Assembly: GCA_964542055.1 (NCBI GenBank)
Contig: CAZITB010000033.1
Coordinates: 1 to 23,321, forward strand
Length of the DNA: 23,321 bases
Reading direction: 5' to 3'
From: CAZITB01 sp964542055
GTDB taxonomy: Bacteria; Planctomycetota; Phycisphaerae; Sedimentisphaerales; CAMDDF01
The notes under the pieces are model-generated. The model was not told where the DNA came from. It saw only the letters and a program-made list of their open reading frames with translations, and did no database searches. Below, piece by piece: positions 5,481 to 13,242 of the stretch (positions within the stretch are counted from its first letter, which is position 1; every line of letters starts with the position of its first letter). The position numbers and the translations under genes were made by a program.

Positions 5481-6760
5481 TAAAAGGCTGAGATGGGTTC
5501 TTCGATGAAGTTTTTGAGATCGTTTAGAAAGGCGGCTCCGACTGCGCCGTCGATGATTCTGTGATCACAGCCAAGGGTCAGTTTCATTATCGGTTTTGGC
5601 ACTATGTTGCCGCTGTCGTCAACTACCGGCTGATTTGCTATCATTCCCACCGCCAGAATAGTCGATGCGGGGGGATTAATAATTGCCGTGAATTCATCGA
5701 TTCCGTAATGTCCGAGGTTGCTTATAGTAAACGTCGCACCTTCGTACTGGTCTTTTTTAAGCTGTCCCTTTTTAGCGAGTTCTATCAAGTCGGTCATTTC
5801 TTTTTCGATTTCCATTATGCCTTTATTGCCGCAATCGCGTACAACCGGCGTAATCAGCCCGTTTTCTATAGCAACTGCCAGGCCGATATCGATTGAGCTG
5901 TGTTTGATGATCTTATCCTGGGCCCAACTGGAATTTATCATGGGATGATGTTTTATGGCTTCGGCAGAGAGTTTGATCAGGAAAGAATTGTAGGAGACTT
6001 TTCTGGATGGGTCGAGTTTTAATTTTTGCCGTGTTGTTATAAGTTCCTGGGCATTGACGGCTACTTTGAGATAATAATGCGGGGCAGTGAACATCGACTG
6101 GGATAACCTCTCGGCGATGACTTTGCGCATTGGGCTTATGGGGATTTGCTGATCTTCAAGTTTTTGTTTGGGCTGGGTTTGCCTGGAAGCTGGTTTTTTT
6201 TCAGTTTGGTCTTCGATAGCCTGTTCGATATCACGAACAACAACTCTTCCGGCTGGGCCGGTTCCCTGCAGTTGGGAAAGATCCATACCTCGTTCTTTTG
6301 CTAATTTACGTGCCAGCGGAGTTGATTTTACCTGAGTCTTTGTTTCCTCTTTTTCGGGAGGTACTTCCTGGCGTTTCTGCTGGGCCTGTTTTTCCATGGT
6401 TTTGGCGGCTTGGTGCTGAGTTTCTGGAACTTCCTGCTGCTGCTGTTTTTCCTGTTCAGGCTCGGGCTTTTGCTCAGGCTGAGACTGTTGTTTTTGAGGT
6501 TCCATAGAGGAGATGTCTTCACCCTGCTGGCCAATGATCGCGATAACATCACCGACAGCGGCCTGGTCACCTTCATTTGTGACAATCTTTAACAATGTCC
6601 CTTCTTCAGGGCATTCGTAATCCATGGTCGCTTTGTCTGTTTCGACCTCACAGATCACATCGCCTTGATTAACCTGGTCGCCAACTTTTTTGAGCCATTT
6701 CGTTATTGCCCCTTTTTCCATGGTCGGGGACAGAGCGAGCATTTGTAATTGCTGAGCCAT
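5477..6760 (-). CDS. pdhC: Pyruvate dehydrogenase E2, dihydrolipoamide acetyltransferase
   Basis: E2 core of the pyruvate dehydrogenase complex. It accepts the acetyl group from E1 on a lipoyl-lysine and transfers it to CoA. The 427 residues show one lipoyl domain (about 3-77, lipoyl Lys43 in ETDKATMDY), a Gln/Glu/Pro/Lys-rich flexible linker (about 80-145), a peripheral subunit-binding domain (STPLARKLAKERG to VVVRDIEQAI, about 150-186), and the CoA-dependent acyltransferase domain ending CDHRIIDG with the catalytic His near 400 and Asp near 404. I place the start at ATG 6760 (MAQQLQML), with GAGG upstream. A TTG at 6772 would overlap the pdhB stop. Last gene of the PPOX-pdhA-pdhB-pdhC operon. 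No E3 (lpd) gene lies in the window. No clear terminator follows; unit II begins at once. Confidence 0.95.
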   Translation of the reverse strand: MAQQLQMLALSPTMEKGAITKWLKKVGDQVNQGDVICEVETDKATMDYECPEEGTLLKIVTNEGDQAAVGDVIAIIGQQGEDISSMEPQKQQSQPEQKPEPEQEKQQQQEVPETQHQAAKTMEKQAQQKRQEVPPEKEETKTQVKSTPLARKLAKERGMDLSQLQGTGPAGRVVVRDIEQAIEDQTEKKPASRQTQPKQKLEDQQIPISPMRKVIAERLSQSMFTAPHYYLKVAVNAQELITTRQKLKLDPSRKVSYNSFLIKLSAEAIKHHPMINSSWAQDKIIKHSSIDIGLAVAIENGLITPVVRDCGNKGIMEIEKEMTDLIELAKKGQLKKDQYEGATFTISNLGHYGIDEFTAIINPPASTILAVGMIANQPVVDDSGNIVPKPIMKLTLGCDHRIIDGAVGAAFLNDLKNFIEEPISAFY

Positions 6761-6768
6761 TTTTAACC

Positions 6769-7749
6769 TCAATTCATATATAAAACTTTTTCTACTGCAG
6801 CGAAAATTTTATCCTGCGTGGGCTGAGCCGCAAGTTCAAGTGTATGCTCATAAGGCAATGGAATGTCTTCGCTGCTTACAAGCTCTACCTGGGCATCGAG
6901 CAGATCAAAACATTTATTGCTGACCAGCCATGCAACATGTGAGCCGATGCTGGCAAAGGGCCATGATTCATCGACGACGATACATCGACCGGTTTTGTTT
7001 ACTGATTCGATTATGGTTTTTTCATCCAGAGGCCTGATCGAGCGAAGGTCTATTACTTCGGCGTCTATGCCGTCTTCTTCAAGGGCCTGAGCCGCTTTTA
7101 AGCACATGTGGACAACTTTACCAAAGCTTATAATGGTTACATCTTTGCCGGTTCGCTTTATATCAGCCTGGCCAAAGTCAATGAGATATTCCTGCTCGGG
7201 CACTTCGCCTTCGAGACCGTAAAGAAGTTCTGCTTCCATAAAGACGACGGGATTGTCATCTCTTATTGCGGTTTTTAGCATGCCCTTTGCATCGTAAGGC
7301 GTGCAGGGAGAGACGACTTTGAGACCGGGGATATGTGCATAGATTGAACCGATGGCCTGGGAGTGCTGGCTTGAGAGCCATTCTGCCGGGCCGTTTGGTC
7401 CGCGGAAAACGATTGGAACTTTGAATTGACCGCCGGACATGTATCTCATTTTGGCTGCGTTGTTGATAACCTGGTCAAGGGCTTGTATGGAAAAGTTAAA
7501 TGTCATCCATTCCACTACCGGGCGGAGCCCTGCCATTGCAGCGCCTATCCCGATACCGGTAAACCCCTCCTCAGTTATAGGGGTATCGATGACTCTTTTG
7601 TCGCCGTACTTGTCCCATAAGCCACGGCTGACTTTGTATGCACCGTTGTACTGAGCGACTTCTTCGCCAATGAGCAGTACATCGGGGTCTCTTTCCATTT
7701 CTTCGTCAAGGGCCTGTCTTAAAGCTTCTCTGTAGGCAATTTTGGGCAT
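6769..7749 (-). CDS. pdhB: Pyruvate dehydrogenase E1 component, beta subunit
   Basis: Beta half of the alpha2-beta2 E1 enzyme, which decarboxylates pyruvate with thiamine diphosphate. The 326 residues match the normal length. The N-terminal pyrimidine-binding domain carries the cofactor-activating Glu in LIGEEVAQYNGAYKVSRGL (about 26-44), then DTPITEEGFTGIGIGAAMAG and the conserved AEWLSSQHSQ. The C-terminal transketolase-like domain shows DLRSIRPLDEKTI and VVDESWPFASIGSHVA. Eight bases separate it from pdhA, and the pdhC ATG follows its stop by 8 bp. The combination with a lipoyl E2 that has one lipoyl domain favours pyruvate over branched-chain keto acids as substrate, but sequence alone does not exclude a related 2-oxoacid. 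Confidence 0.95.
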   Translation of the reverse strand: MPKIAYREALRQALDEEMERDPDVLLIGEEVAQYNGAYKVSRGLWDKYGDKRVIDTPITEEGFTGIGIGAAMAGLRPVVEWMTFNFSIQALDQVINNAAKMRYMSGGQFKVPIVFRGPNGPAEWLSSQHSQAIGSIYAHIPGLKVVSPCTPYDAKGMLKTAIRDDNPVVFMEAELLYGLEGEVPEQEYLIDFGQADIKRTGKDVTIISFGKVVHMCLKAAQALEEDGIDAEVIDLRSIRPLDEKTIIESVNKTGRCIVVDESWPFASIGSHVAWLVSNKCFDLLDAQVELVSSEDIPLPYEHTLELAAQPTQDKIFAAVEKVLYMN

Positions 7750-7757
7750 ATTAAAAC

Positions 7758-8735
7758 CTAAGCAAAAACGTCTTCGAACATTGTTTGTAATTTGGGTTTA
7801 TCGCTTTTTTCGGCGAAATCTATAGCATCTTTGGCGATCTGTTTACCATTATTGTCAAGCTCTTTGAATTTATCTTCATCGAGTAATCCGGCTTGTATCA
7901 TTTTATCTTTGAGAATAATTATTGGGTCCTGTTTTTTGTAGCCGGTGACTTCATCTTTTGTCCTGTAGTTGGCGGGGTCACTCATGGAATGTCCCTGGTA
8001 CCTGTAAGTTCTCATTTCTATAAGTGCTGGTACTTTGTCTTGTCGGACTTGATCGACTGTTTTTGAGACAGTCTCATAAATCTCAATTGCGTTCATGCCA
8101 TCGACTGAAGAGCCGGGCATACGGTAAGAATCGGCTAATTTGAAAAGATCGGGTTCGGCTGATACCCTGCGGTAATCGGTTCCCATGCCGTACATATTGT
8201 TTTCGCAGATATATACAACCGGCAATTTCCAGACGCTTGCCATATTCAGAGTTTCGTGAAAGCTGCCCTGGTGTATAGCTCCGTCACCGAAGAAACAGAG
8301 AACAACTCCTTCTTCCTGTTTGTAATTGATCTTCAAAGCAATTCCAGCGGCTAGAGGGATATGAGCGCCAACGATACCATGTCCGCCGTAGAAATGTTTT
8401 TCTTTGTCGAACATGTGCATGGAACCGCCCTTCGCGCGGCTGCAGCCATTTATTCTGCCAAAGAGTTCCGCCATTATAATTTTTGGATCCATACCGACCG
8501 CGATTGCGTGGCCGTGGTCACGGTAGGCGGTGATCAAATAATCTTTGGCGAGGTCTATCGCGCTGACTGATCCGACAGCTACAGCTTCCTGGCCTATGTA
8601 TAAGTGGCAAAAGCCGCCAATTTTTCGCAGTCCGTAAGCCTGGGCGGCTTTTTCTTCGAAACGGCGAATGGTTATCATTTTTTCGAGCATGCCGGTGAGC
8701 ATGGACTGGTCATATTTTTTCAGGTCATCAGGCAT
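7758..8735 (-). CDS. pdhA: Pyruvate dehydrogenase E1 component, alpha subunit
   Basis: Thiamine diphosphate-binding subunit of E1. The 325 residues show HLYIGQEAVAVG (about 44-55), YRDHGHA, GGSMHMFD, and the full ThDP/Mg motif from GDGAIHQGSFHE (140-151) to ENN (168-170). The active-site loop YRYQGHSMSDPANYRTKDE follows near 245-263. The loop is complete, as in active mitochondrial-type and Gram-positive-type alpha subunits. This two-gene E1 is distinct from the single-chain AceE of Escherichia coli. It lies 7 bp after the flavoprotein gene and 8 bp before pdhB. Confidence 0.95.
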   Translation of the reverse strand: MPDDLKKYDQSMLTGMLEKMITIRRFEEKAAQAYGLRKIGGFCHLYIGQEAVAVGSVSAIDLAKDYLITAYRDHGHAIAVGMDPKIIMAELFGRINGCSRAKGGSMHMFDKEKHFYGGHGIVGAHIPLAAGIALKINYKQEEGVVLCFFGDGAIHQGSFHETLNMASVWKLPVVYICENNMYGMGTDYRRVSAEPDLFKLADSYRMPGSSVDGMNAIEIYETVSKTVDQVRQDKVPALIEMRTYRYQGHSMSDPANYRTKDEVTGYKKQDPIIILKDKMIQAGLLDEDKFKELDNNGKQIAKDAIDFAEKSDKPKLQTMFEDVFA

Positions 8736-8742
8736 AAATTTT

Positions 8743-9183
8743 TCACTTAAAACTAATAACTTGTCTTTGCCCTTTCATGGGTTTGAAATAAGCGGCTTGT
8801 TCGATAGCGGTTTCAAGAACGATAAATTCATCTTTGTCAGGGTTGGCTTTCCAAAAAGCCGTCAAACGTGAGCCTAAGAGTTCAAATACTTCGTTTTTCA
8901 ATGCCGGATTGTCAATTGCGGTGATAGAGCCTTTTAAATTGACAATTTCGGTCAGTCCAGGGCTTTGAATGATCCACTCGCACTTGGGATTTGTCAGAAT
9001 TTCGGTTATTTTGCCAGAATCAGGGCTGGATACAGTGTACAAGAATCCGGGCCGGTCTTTTAAAATGGCTGGGGTCATCCATCTCATTCGAGGGGTTCCC
9101 TGAAGGTCAACCGTTGATAGAATACCCGCTTTTGCATCATCCAGTATGATTTCAAGTTTGTTCATAATTTCTTTGGGCGTCAT
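8743..9183 (-). CDS. PPOX-family (pyridoxamine 5'-phosphate oxidase-like) flavin-binding protein
   Basis: The 146-residue split-barrel protein has the layout of 'general stress protein 26'-like PPOX proteins: an N-terminal helix, then AGILSTVDLQGTPRMRWM (about 19-36), LYTVSSPDSGKITEIL and a C-terminal AFWKANPDKDEFIVLE. The family binds FMN, F420 or heme; which one cannot be told here. It is too short and lacks the C-terminal motif of true PdxH. First gene of the pyruvate dehydrogenase operon, 7 bp before pdhA, so it is co-transcribed. A GGGAG ribosome site precedes the ATG. A link to flavin or redox sensing of pyruvate oxidation is a guess from position only. Confidence 0.75.
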   Translation of the reverse strand: MTPKEIMNKLEIILDDAKAGILSTVDLQGTPRMRWMTPAILKDRPGFLYTVSSPDSGKITEILTNPKCEWIIQSPGLTEIVNLKGSITAIDNPALKNEVFELLGSRLTAFWKANPDKDEFIVLETAIEQAAYFKPMKGQRQVISFK

Positions 9184-9216
9184 AATATCTCCCGCTTAAA
9201 TATCCTCTTTATATTA

Positions 9217-9245
9217 TTTATAACGGACTTTATGTTTTGTGGCAA
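9217..9245 (-). promoter_or_regulatory. Sigma-70-like promoter for the pdh operon
   Basis: On the minus strand TTGCCA (9240-9245) and TATAAA (9217-9222) are separated by 17 bp, about 34 bp before the PPOX start codon. Confidence 0.6.
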
Positions 9246-9260
9246 ATAAAAATAGTTAAT

Positions 9261-9291
9261 TTGCAATAATTGTCTTTTTTGCTAATATAAT
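9261..9291 (+). promoter_or_regulatory. Possible promoter for the UPF0316 gene
   Basis: A perfect TATAAT stands at 9286-9291. The best -35 candidate is TTGCAA at 9261-9266, with a long 19-bp spacer. The start codon follows about 32 bp later. It is divergent from the pdh promoter. Confidence 0.4.
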
Positions 9292-9323
9292 AAGTAGATG
9301 TTTTTAATTATGGGATTTGTTTT

Positions 9324-9905
9324 ATGCAATTTGAAGAAATATTTGCATGGATAATTTTGCCGATTTTGATTTTTTGTTCGAGAATCATCGACGTGAGTCT
9401 TGGAACTTTGCGGGTGATCTTCGTTTCAAAGGGGCTTAAGTATTGGGCGACTACGCTTGGTTTTTTTGAGGTTCTCATCTGGCTTATCGCAATAGGTCAA
9501 ATAATGACAAATCTTTCGAATCCGGTAAGCTATATCGCTTATGCCGGCGGTTTTGCGATGGGCAATTTTGTGGGGATACATATTGCCGAGAAACTTTCGC
9601 TGGGGATGGTCATGCTGCGAATTGTTACCCGTGAAAGTTCTGATAATCTGATAAATTCTCTTTTCAAAAGTGATTTTGGAGTTACCACAGTTGAAGGCCA
9701 TGGCAGAAGCGGAAAAGTCAGGATAATATTCACTATCGTTCCCAAACGCAAAATAAATCAGCTGATAAGGTTAGTCAATTCACATAATCCTCGTGCATTT
9801 TATACAATCGAAGAAGTCAATTCCGTTCAGAAAGGAATACAGCCAGTGAGTAAACCTTTTATTGATTTAAAAGGTATTACCCGGCCATTCAGGAAGTCAA
9901 AATAA
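9324..9905 (+). CDS. UPF0316-family membrane protein (DUF5698 + DUF2179)
   Basis: The 193-residue protein has three hydrophobic helices in the N-terminal half (about 8-25, 38-62, 66-85). The family signature is IIDVSLGTLRVIFVSKGLKYWATTLGFFEVLIW, followed by AYAGGFAMGNFVGI. The C-terminal half is a soluble DUF2179 domain (about 95-165: RIVTRESSDNLIN, VTTVEGHGRSGKVRIIFTIV). The family has no established function. A basic tail of about 25 residues follows. It starts a two-gene plus-strand set with the DUF3859 gene six bases downstream. Confidence 0.85.
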   Translation: MQFEEIFAWIILPILIFCSRIIDVSLGTLRVIFVSKGLKYWATTLGFFEVLIWLIAIGQIMTNLSNPVSYIAYAGGFAMGNFVGIHIAEKLSLGMVMLRIVTRESSDNLINSLFKSDFGVTTVEGHGRSGKVRIIFTIVPKRKINQLIRLVNSHNPRAFYTIEEVNSVQKGIQPVSKPFIDLKGITRPFRKSK

Positions 9906-9911
9906 GTAATT

Positions 9912-10301
9912 ATGGCAAAAAAGAAACTGCAGTGCGAAATAGGAAGCTACGGAATTTATACGAAATTTGATTCCCAGAGCAAACAATTGCCAAAGATACA
10001 GGAATTCACTACCGAAATTCCGGCTGTCGTCGGGATCGAATTTGGTTTTATCCTGGAGATCAGCAAAGGCAAGGGCGAAAAGATGGAATTTAAGATCGAT
10101 CATCCGCCTTTTAACAACAGCCAGGGACAGGTTGCGCCGCCGTTTGAAGGAGAATTCTACGTGCGCAATAATTATTACGAATTCTTTTTAGGCGATACGA
10201 TATGGGAGCCGGTAGAGGATAAAGTCGGCCCGTGGCGGCTGAGGATTTTCCATAATCGTGCCGCTGTTGCGGATAAAACCTTTGATATCGTACCGGTATA
10301 A
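9912..10301 (+). CDS. DUF3859-like protein
   Basis: The 129-residue soluble protein is beta-rich. It opens IGSYGIYTKFD, followed by a hydrophobic GIEFGFILEIS strand, then IDHPPFNNSQGQ and GPWRLRIFHN near the C-terminus. The pattern (G-x-YG, FG, HPP, PW-x-x-xI) is that of DUF3859, a family without assigned function. It lies 6 bp after the UPF0316 gene, so it is probably co-transcribed, and its stop is only three bases from the stop of the convergent DUF6263 gene. No terminator fits in that gap. Confidence 0.65.
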   Translation: MAKKKLQCEIGSYGIYTKFDSQSKQLPKIQEFTTEIPAVVGIEFGFILEISKGKGEKMEFKIDHPPFNNSQGQVAPPFEGEFYVRNNYYEFFLGDTIWEPVEDKVGPWRLRIFHNRAAVADKTFDIVPV

Positions 10302-10304
10302 TTG

Positions 10305-11264
10305 TTACTGAATTTTTTCAGATTTCATTAGAACTTTTCCTTCAATGGACATTGGAATTGTCATGCCCTGGGGCATCTGAGCGTTTGGCTGCATTTTCAT
10401 CGAACCGCTGAAAGACTGCTGCATTTGACTTTCGGTAAGCCAGCCGGTATCGGCGTTTACTTGTTGTGTTCCGCTCATTACGCCTGTAAGCAGCAGGTTC
10501 ATTTTCATTCCGTTTTGTTCGATTACTTTTCCTCCGTCAGATCCCATGTCCATTTTGGCAGTAATTTCGATCAGTGCGGTGTTGTCTTTGATGTCTTTTA
10601 GAACACAGGTGCTGTCGAGAGATATTGGAAACTGATCGCCGCCTGCATTTATGATTGTATCCCAAACGTCGCCTATCTGAATCGGTTTTTCCGGGTAGGT
10701 CGCGTACATACCGTTTGACATTTGCTGGACCTGGTCTTCGCTGATGAAATTTTTAATCATTTCTTTCATGCCTGCTGCCATATTTGGGTCCATGTTTTCA
10801 AACATCTGATCGATCATCTGGTCCAATCCTTCAACGGAAAGAGTTTCTCCGGAGGGGCTTACTACTATATCTATGTTTGCATTTTTCATGGCGGAATACA
10901 TACTGGCCATGGCTGCAGTTTGGGGGTTGTTCATCAAGTTAGGGTCCGGGTTGGCGGTGTCGAATTCCATTGTCATCTGCGGCGTGGTCACTTTCATTTT
11001 CATATCGCCGTAGGTGGTTTTGATGGTCATATTGCCGTTTTGGTCAACCTGGGTAACTTCGGAAAACATGCTCATTTCCTGGTGCTGATTGACATCCATC
11101 GCCATGCCGTTGAAACTCTGGCTGATTTTCTGGTCCTGGATCATGGTTGATTTGTACTTATCGCCTTTTTGGAGATTAAGTTTTAAGTCAATTTCCTGGG
11201 CGGCCTGGACGTTTACAGCTAATACTGTTAACAAACAAATGAGTAATTTTACTGTTGATTTCAT
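10305..11264 (-). CDS. Exported DUF6263-like protein
   Basis: The 319-residue protein has a classical signal peptide (MKSTVKLLICLLTVLAVNVQA, cleavage expected after AQA or QAA near residue 22). The mature part is rich in Met, Gln and Asp and opens DLKLNLQKGDKYKSTM, the usual start of the DUF6263 beta-domain. Mid-protein it has VSPSGETLSVEGLDQMIDQ, and near the end LTGVMSGTQQVNADTGWLT. The resemblance is to periplasmic proteins common in planctomycetes and their relatives; function unknown. A strong AAGGAGG stands before the ATG. Monocistronic on the minus strand. Confidence 0.7.
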   Translation of the reverse strand: MKSTVKLLICLLTVLAVNVQAAQEIDLKLNLQKGDKYKSTMIQDQKISQSFNGMAMDVNQHQEMSMFSEVTQVDQNGNMTIKTTYGDMKMKVTTPQMTMEFDTANPDPNLMNNPQTAAMASMYSAMKNANIDIVVSPSGETLSVEGLDQMIDQMFENMDPNMAAGMKEMIKNFISEDQVQQMSNGMYATYPEKPIQIGDVWDTIINAGGDQFPISLDSTCVLKDIKDNTALIEITAKMDMGSDGGKVIEQNGMKMNLLLTGVMSGTQQVNADTGWLTESQMQQSFSGSMKMQPNAQMPQGMTIPMSIEGKVLMKSEKIQ

Positions 11265-11428
11265 TTTTGAAACCTCCTTTGAAAGATTTTATTTTGTTAG
11301 CTCCCGAATCAGGAGTCCCGTCAATTACAATGATATTGATATCAAAAAGATTGTCAATATCTTTTTTAAAAAATTGATCTGGCGCAGGGCGAACTTATGG
11401 GCAATTACAGCCGGTAATGAGCGATGAT

Positions 11429-12259
11429 TCAGGTATATTTTTGAAACTGGTTTTGAAGCTTAATGGTAATTGGGCCGATTTGGCCGTTTCCGATGGGTTG
11501 GCCGTCAAACTGGACAATTGCTATTATGTCGCGGGTTGTTACTCCGATGAACATTTCGTCGAATTTTTGGGCCTGTTGGGGCGAGAGGTGCTCTTCGATG
11601 AGCTCAATATTTAGGTCTGCGGCTGCTTTTAGTATGTATTTGCGGGAAATTGAGGGCAAAATGTTGTCTTTCAATGGTGTGGTATAAAGTTTGCCGTTAT
11701 TTATCGCGAAAAAGCCTGAGCCTGCTCCTTCGGTAATGAATCCTTGTTCAGAGACTAAAATGGCTTCCTGGCAGCCTTTTTTCTGGGCGGCTCGGCTTGC
11801 CATGACGTTTGGCAGAAGGTTTAGGGATTTTATATCGCATCTTTTCCATCGTAAATCAGGATACGTTATTGCCTTTATTCCGTTTTGCTTCTGGTCGGTG
11901 AAATCGGGCAGTTCAGATATCATAATCAAGACATCGGGGGTAATGTTTTCCTCGAGAAAATGGCTTCTCGGGCCGCAGCCTCTGGTTACCTGGGCGTAAA
12001 TTTTGGCGTTTTTTATCTTAGCTTTGTCGAAAACTTCTATAATTTGCTGCTTGATTTGTTCAACATTAACCCCATCAAGTTCGATGCCTTCGAGGGAATT
12101 GGAGAGTCTTTTGATGTGGTCATCCAGCGCGAAAATCCTGCCATTATAGCTTCTGATTACTTCGTAAACGCCGTCTCCGAAGAAAGTTCCGTAATTCTGC
12201 CAACATTTATTGAGCTTTTCGAGGGCCATTAACCGGCCGTTTAATACCGCGAAATCCAT
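11429..12259 (-). CDS. Class IV PLP aminotransferase (D-amino-acid transaminase / IlvE-like)
   Basis: PLP-dependent fold-type IV transaminase, 276 residues, the usual size of D-alanine transaminase. Visible motifs are GTFFGDGVYEVIRSYNG (about 24-40), DDHIKRLSNS with the phosphate-binding Arg51, VTRGCGPRSH (91-100), the PLP lysine in CDIKSLNLLPNV (Lys144), and EAILVSEQGFITEGAGSGFF. The RGxGPRSH segment resembles D-amino-acid transaminases more than branched-chain enzymes, and aminodeoxychorismate lyase remains possible. Substrate is therefore open. It is divergent from rplU, with its own promoter at 12284-12312 and a GGAG site before the ATG. Confidence 0.85.
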   Translation of the reverse strand: MDFAVLNGRLMALEKLNKCWQNYGTFFGDGVYEVIRSYNGRIFALDDHIKRLSNSLEGIELDGVNVEQIKQQIIEVFDKAKIKNAKIYAQVTRGCGPRSHFLEENITPDVLIMISELPDFTDQKQNGIKAITYPDLRWKRCDIKSLNLLPNVMASRAAQKKGCQEAILVSEQGFITEGAGSGFFAINNGKLYTTPLKDNILPSISRKYILKAAADLNIELIEEHLSPQQAQKFDEMFIGVTTRDIIAIVQFDGQPIGNGQIGPITIKLQNQFQKYT

Positions 12260-12283
12260 AAGCTACTCCAAACTGGGTTACAA

Positions 12284-12312
12284 ATTTTAATCCAATAACA
12301 AAATATCGACAA
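12284..12312 (-). promoter_or_regulatory. Promoter for the class IV aminotransferase
   Basis: On the minus strand TTGTCG (12307-12312) and TAAAAT (12284-12289) are separated by 17 bp, about 25 bp upstream of the start codon. Confidence 0.5.
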
Positions 12313-12328
12313 AATTACAATAATTTCC

Positions 12329-12356
12329 TTTACAAATAATCCTAAAATAATAAAAT
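12329..12356 (+). promoter_or_regulatory. Promoter for rplU
   Basis: TTTACA at 12329-12334 and TAAAAT at 12351-12356 are separated by 16 bp, about 38 bp before the rplU ATG. An ACAGGAG ribosome site precedes the start. Confidence 0.5.
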
Positions 12357-12394
12357 GACATGTCTATTTAATTATTCGGAAACAGGAGTTATAT

Positions 12395-12724
12395 ATGTAC
12401 GCTATAGTTGAACAAGGCGGCAAACAGTTTAAAGTCAGCAAAGGCGACTGCATCAATATTGATCTGGTCGATGTGAATTCTGATGCTGAGGTTATGGAAA
12501 TGGATAAAGTTCTTTTCATCAGTGATGGAAATGACATTAAAATAGGTCAGCCTTATATTGAAGGTGCGAAAGTTGTCGCGAAATTCAAAACAACCGCTGA
12601 AGATGCAGTTGTCAAGGGTCAGAAACTTTATCCTATGTCTTTTAGGAGACGTAAAAACAGTTTAAGAAGGATAGGGCACAGGCAGAAATATCTTCAAGTA
12701 ATCATTGACGATATCAAAGCTTAA
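12395..12724 (+). CDS. rplU: 50S ribosomal protein L21
   Basis: Ribosomal protein L21 of the large subunit, which contacts 23S rRNA and L20. The 109 residues open MYAIVEQGGKQFKV and end with the signature YPMSFRRRKNSLRRIGHRQKYLQV, in which the basic cluster binds rRNA. In many variants the signature begins KKRRRKN. In most bacteria rpmA (L27) follows directly. Here a strong terminator comes 22 bp after the stop and an unrelated convergent gene follows, so L27 must be encoded elsewhere. Confidence 0.95.
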   Translation: MYAIVEQGGKQFKVSKGDCINIDLVDVNSDAEVMEMDKVLFISDGNDIKIGQPYIEGAKVVAKFKTTAEDAVVKGQKLYPMSFRRRKNSLRRIGHRQKYLQVIIDDIKA

Positions 12725-12746
12725 GGCTTTTTTGAAGTGAAACTAC

Positions 12747-12773
12747 AAGCCCGGTCATTACCGGGCTTTTTTT
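12747..12773 (+). terminator. Rho-independent terminator of rplU
   Basis: AGCCCGGT (12748-12755) pairs with ACCGGGCT (12760-12767) across a CATT loop, followed by a T run to 12773. The stop codon of the convergent minus-strand gene lies inside the hairpin. Confidence 0.9.
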
Positions 12774-13234
12774 ATGTTTATGTCGAAGAGCAGTTCAAGC
12801 ACATCCTGCGGTTCAATGCGGAAAAAGGCACCTTTGCCCTCATAAAAGCCATGAGCTTCTATCATGTGAATGTTCAAATCCGTCCAGAAAATGTTTTTAT
12901 CTTCTCTGGTGCTCTTTACGTAAGTGATTCTTTTGGGATAAACGCCTGAATGAGGCCAGGGGCAAACCACATTGCCTCTGAAATGCTCAACCGAGGCCTG
13001 GGTGTTTTCATTGATTTTAACCCATTGGCCAAGCCGGGGTTTTGCGGTTTCGGTTATTTCGGCCATTTTCCGGGCAACTTTTTCGTTGGTTAAACCGGCT
13101 TTTTCGACAATATTCGTATCGGAAGAAATGATTTCATCCAGGTTTCTCTGGTCGTTAGATAGAAACCCGCCTGAGACAAGTTTCCCGCCTCTCAATAACT
13201 CTTCCAATCGCTGCATGTGAGGAGTTTTTTTCAT
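12758..13234 (-). CDS. Conserved-looking protein of unknown function, coupled to nqrF-like gene
   Basis: Not recognised. The 158-residue soluble protein has a charged helical N-terminal half (MQRLEELLRGGKLVSGGFL, VEKAGLTNEKVARKMAEI) and a beta-rich C-terminal half with NVVCPWPHSGVYPKRI and TDLNIHMIEAHGFYEGKGAFFRIEP. There is one conspicuous Cys and several His, but no known metal or nucleotide motif. It starts 8 bp after the stop of the NqrF-like gene, with the GAGG site overlapping that stop region, so the two are almost certainly translated from one message. Its stop lies within the rplU terminator hairpin. Confidence 0.7.
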   Translation of the reverse strand: MKKTPHMQRLEELLRGGKLVSGGFLSNDQRNLDEIISSDTNIVEKAGLTNEKVARKMAEITETAKPRLGQWVKINENTQASVEHFRGNVVCPWPHSGVYPKRITYVKSTREDKNIFWTDLNIHMIEAHGFYEGKGAFFRIEPQDVLELLFDINIKKAR

Positions 13235-13242
13235 ATATACCT

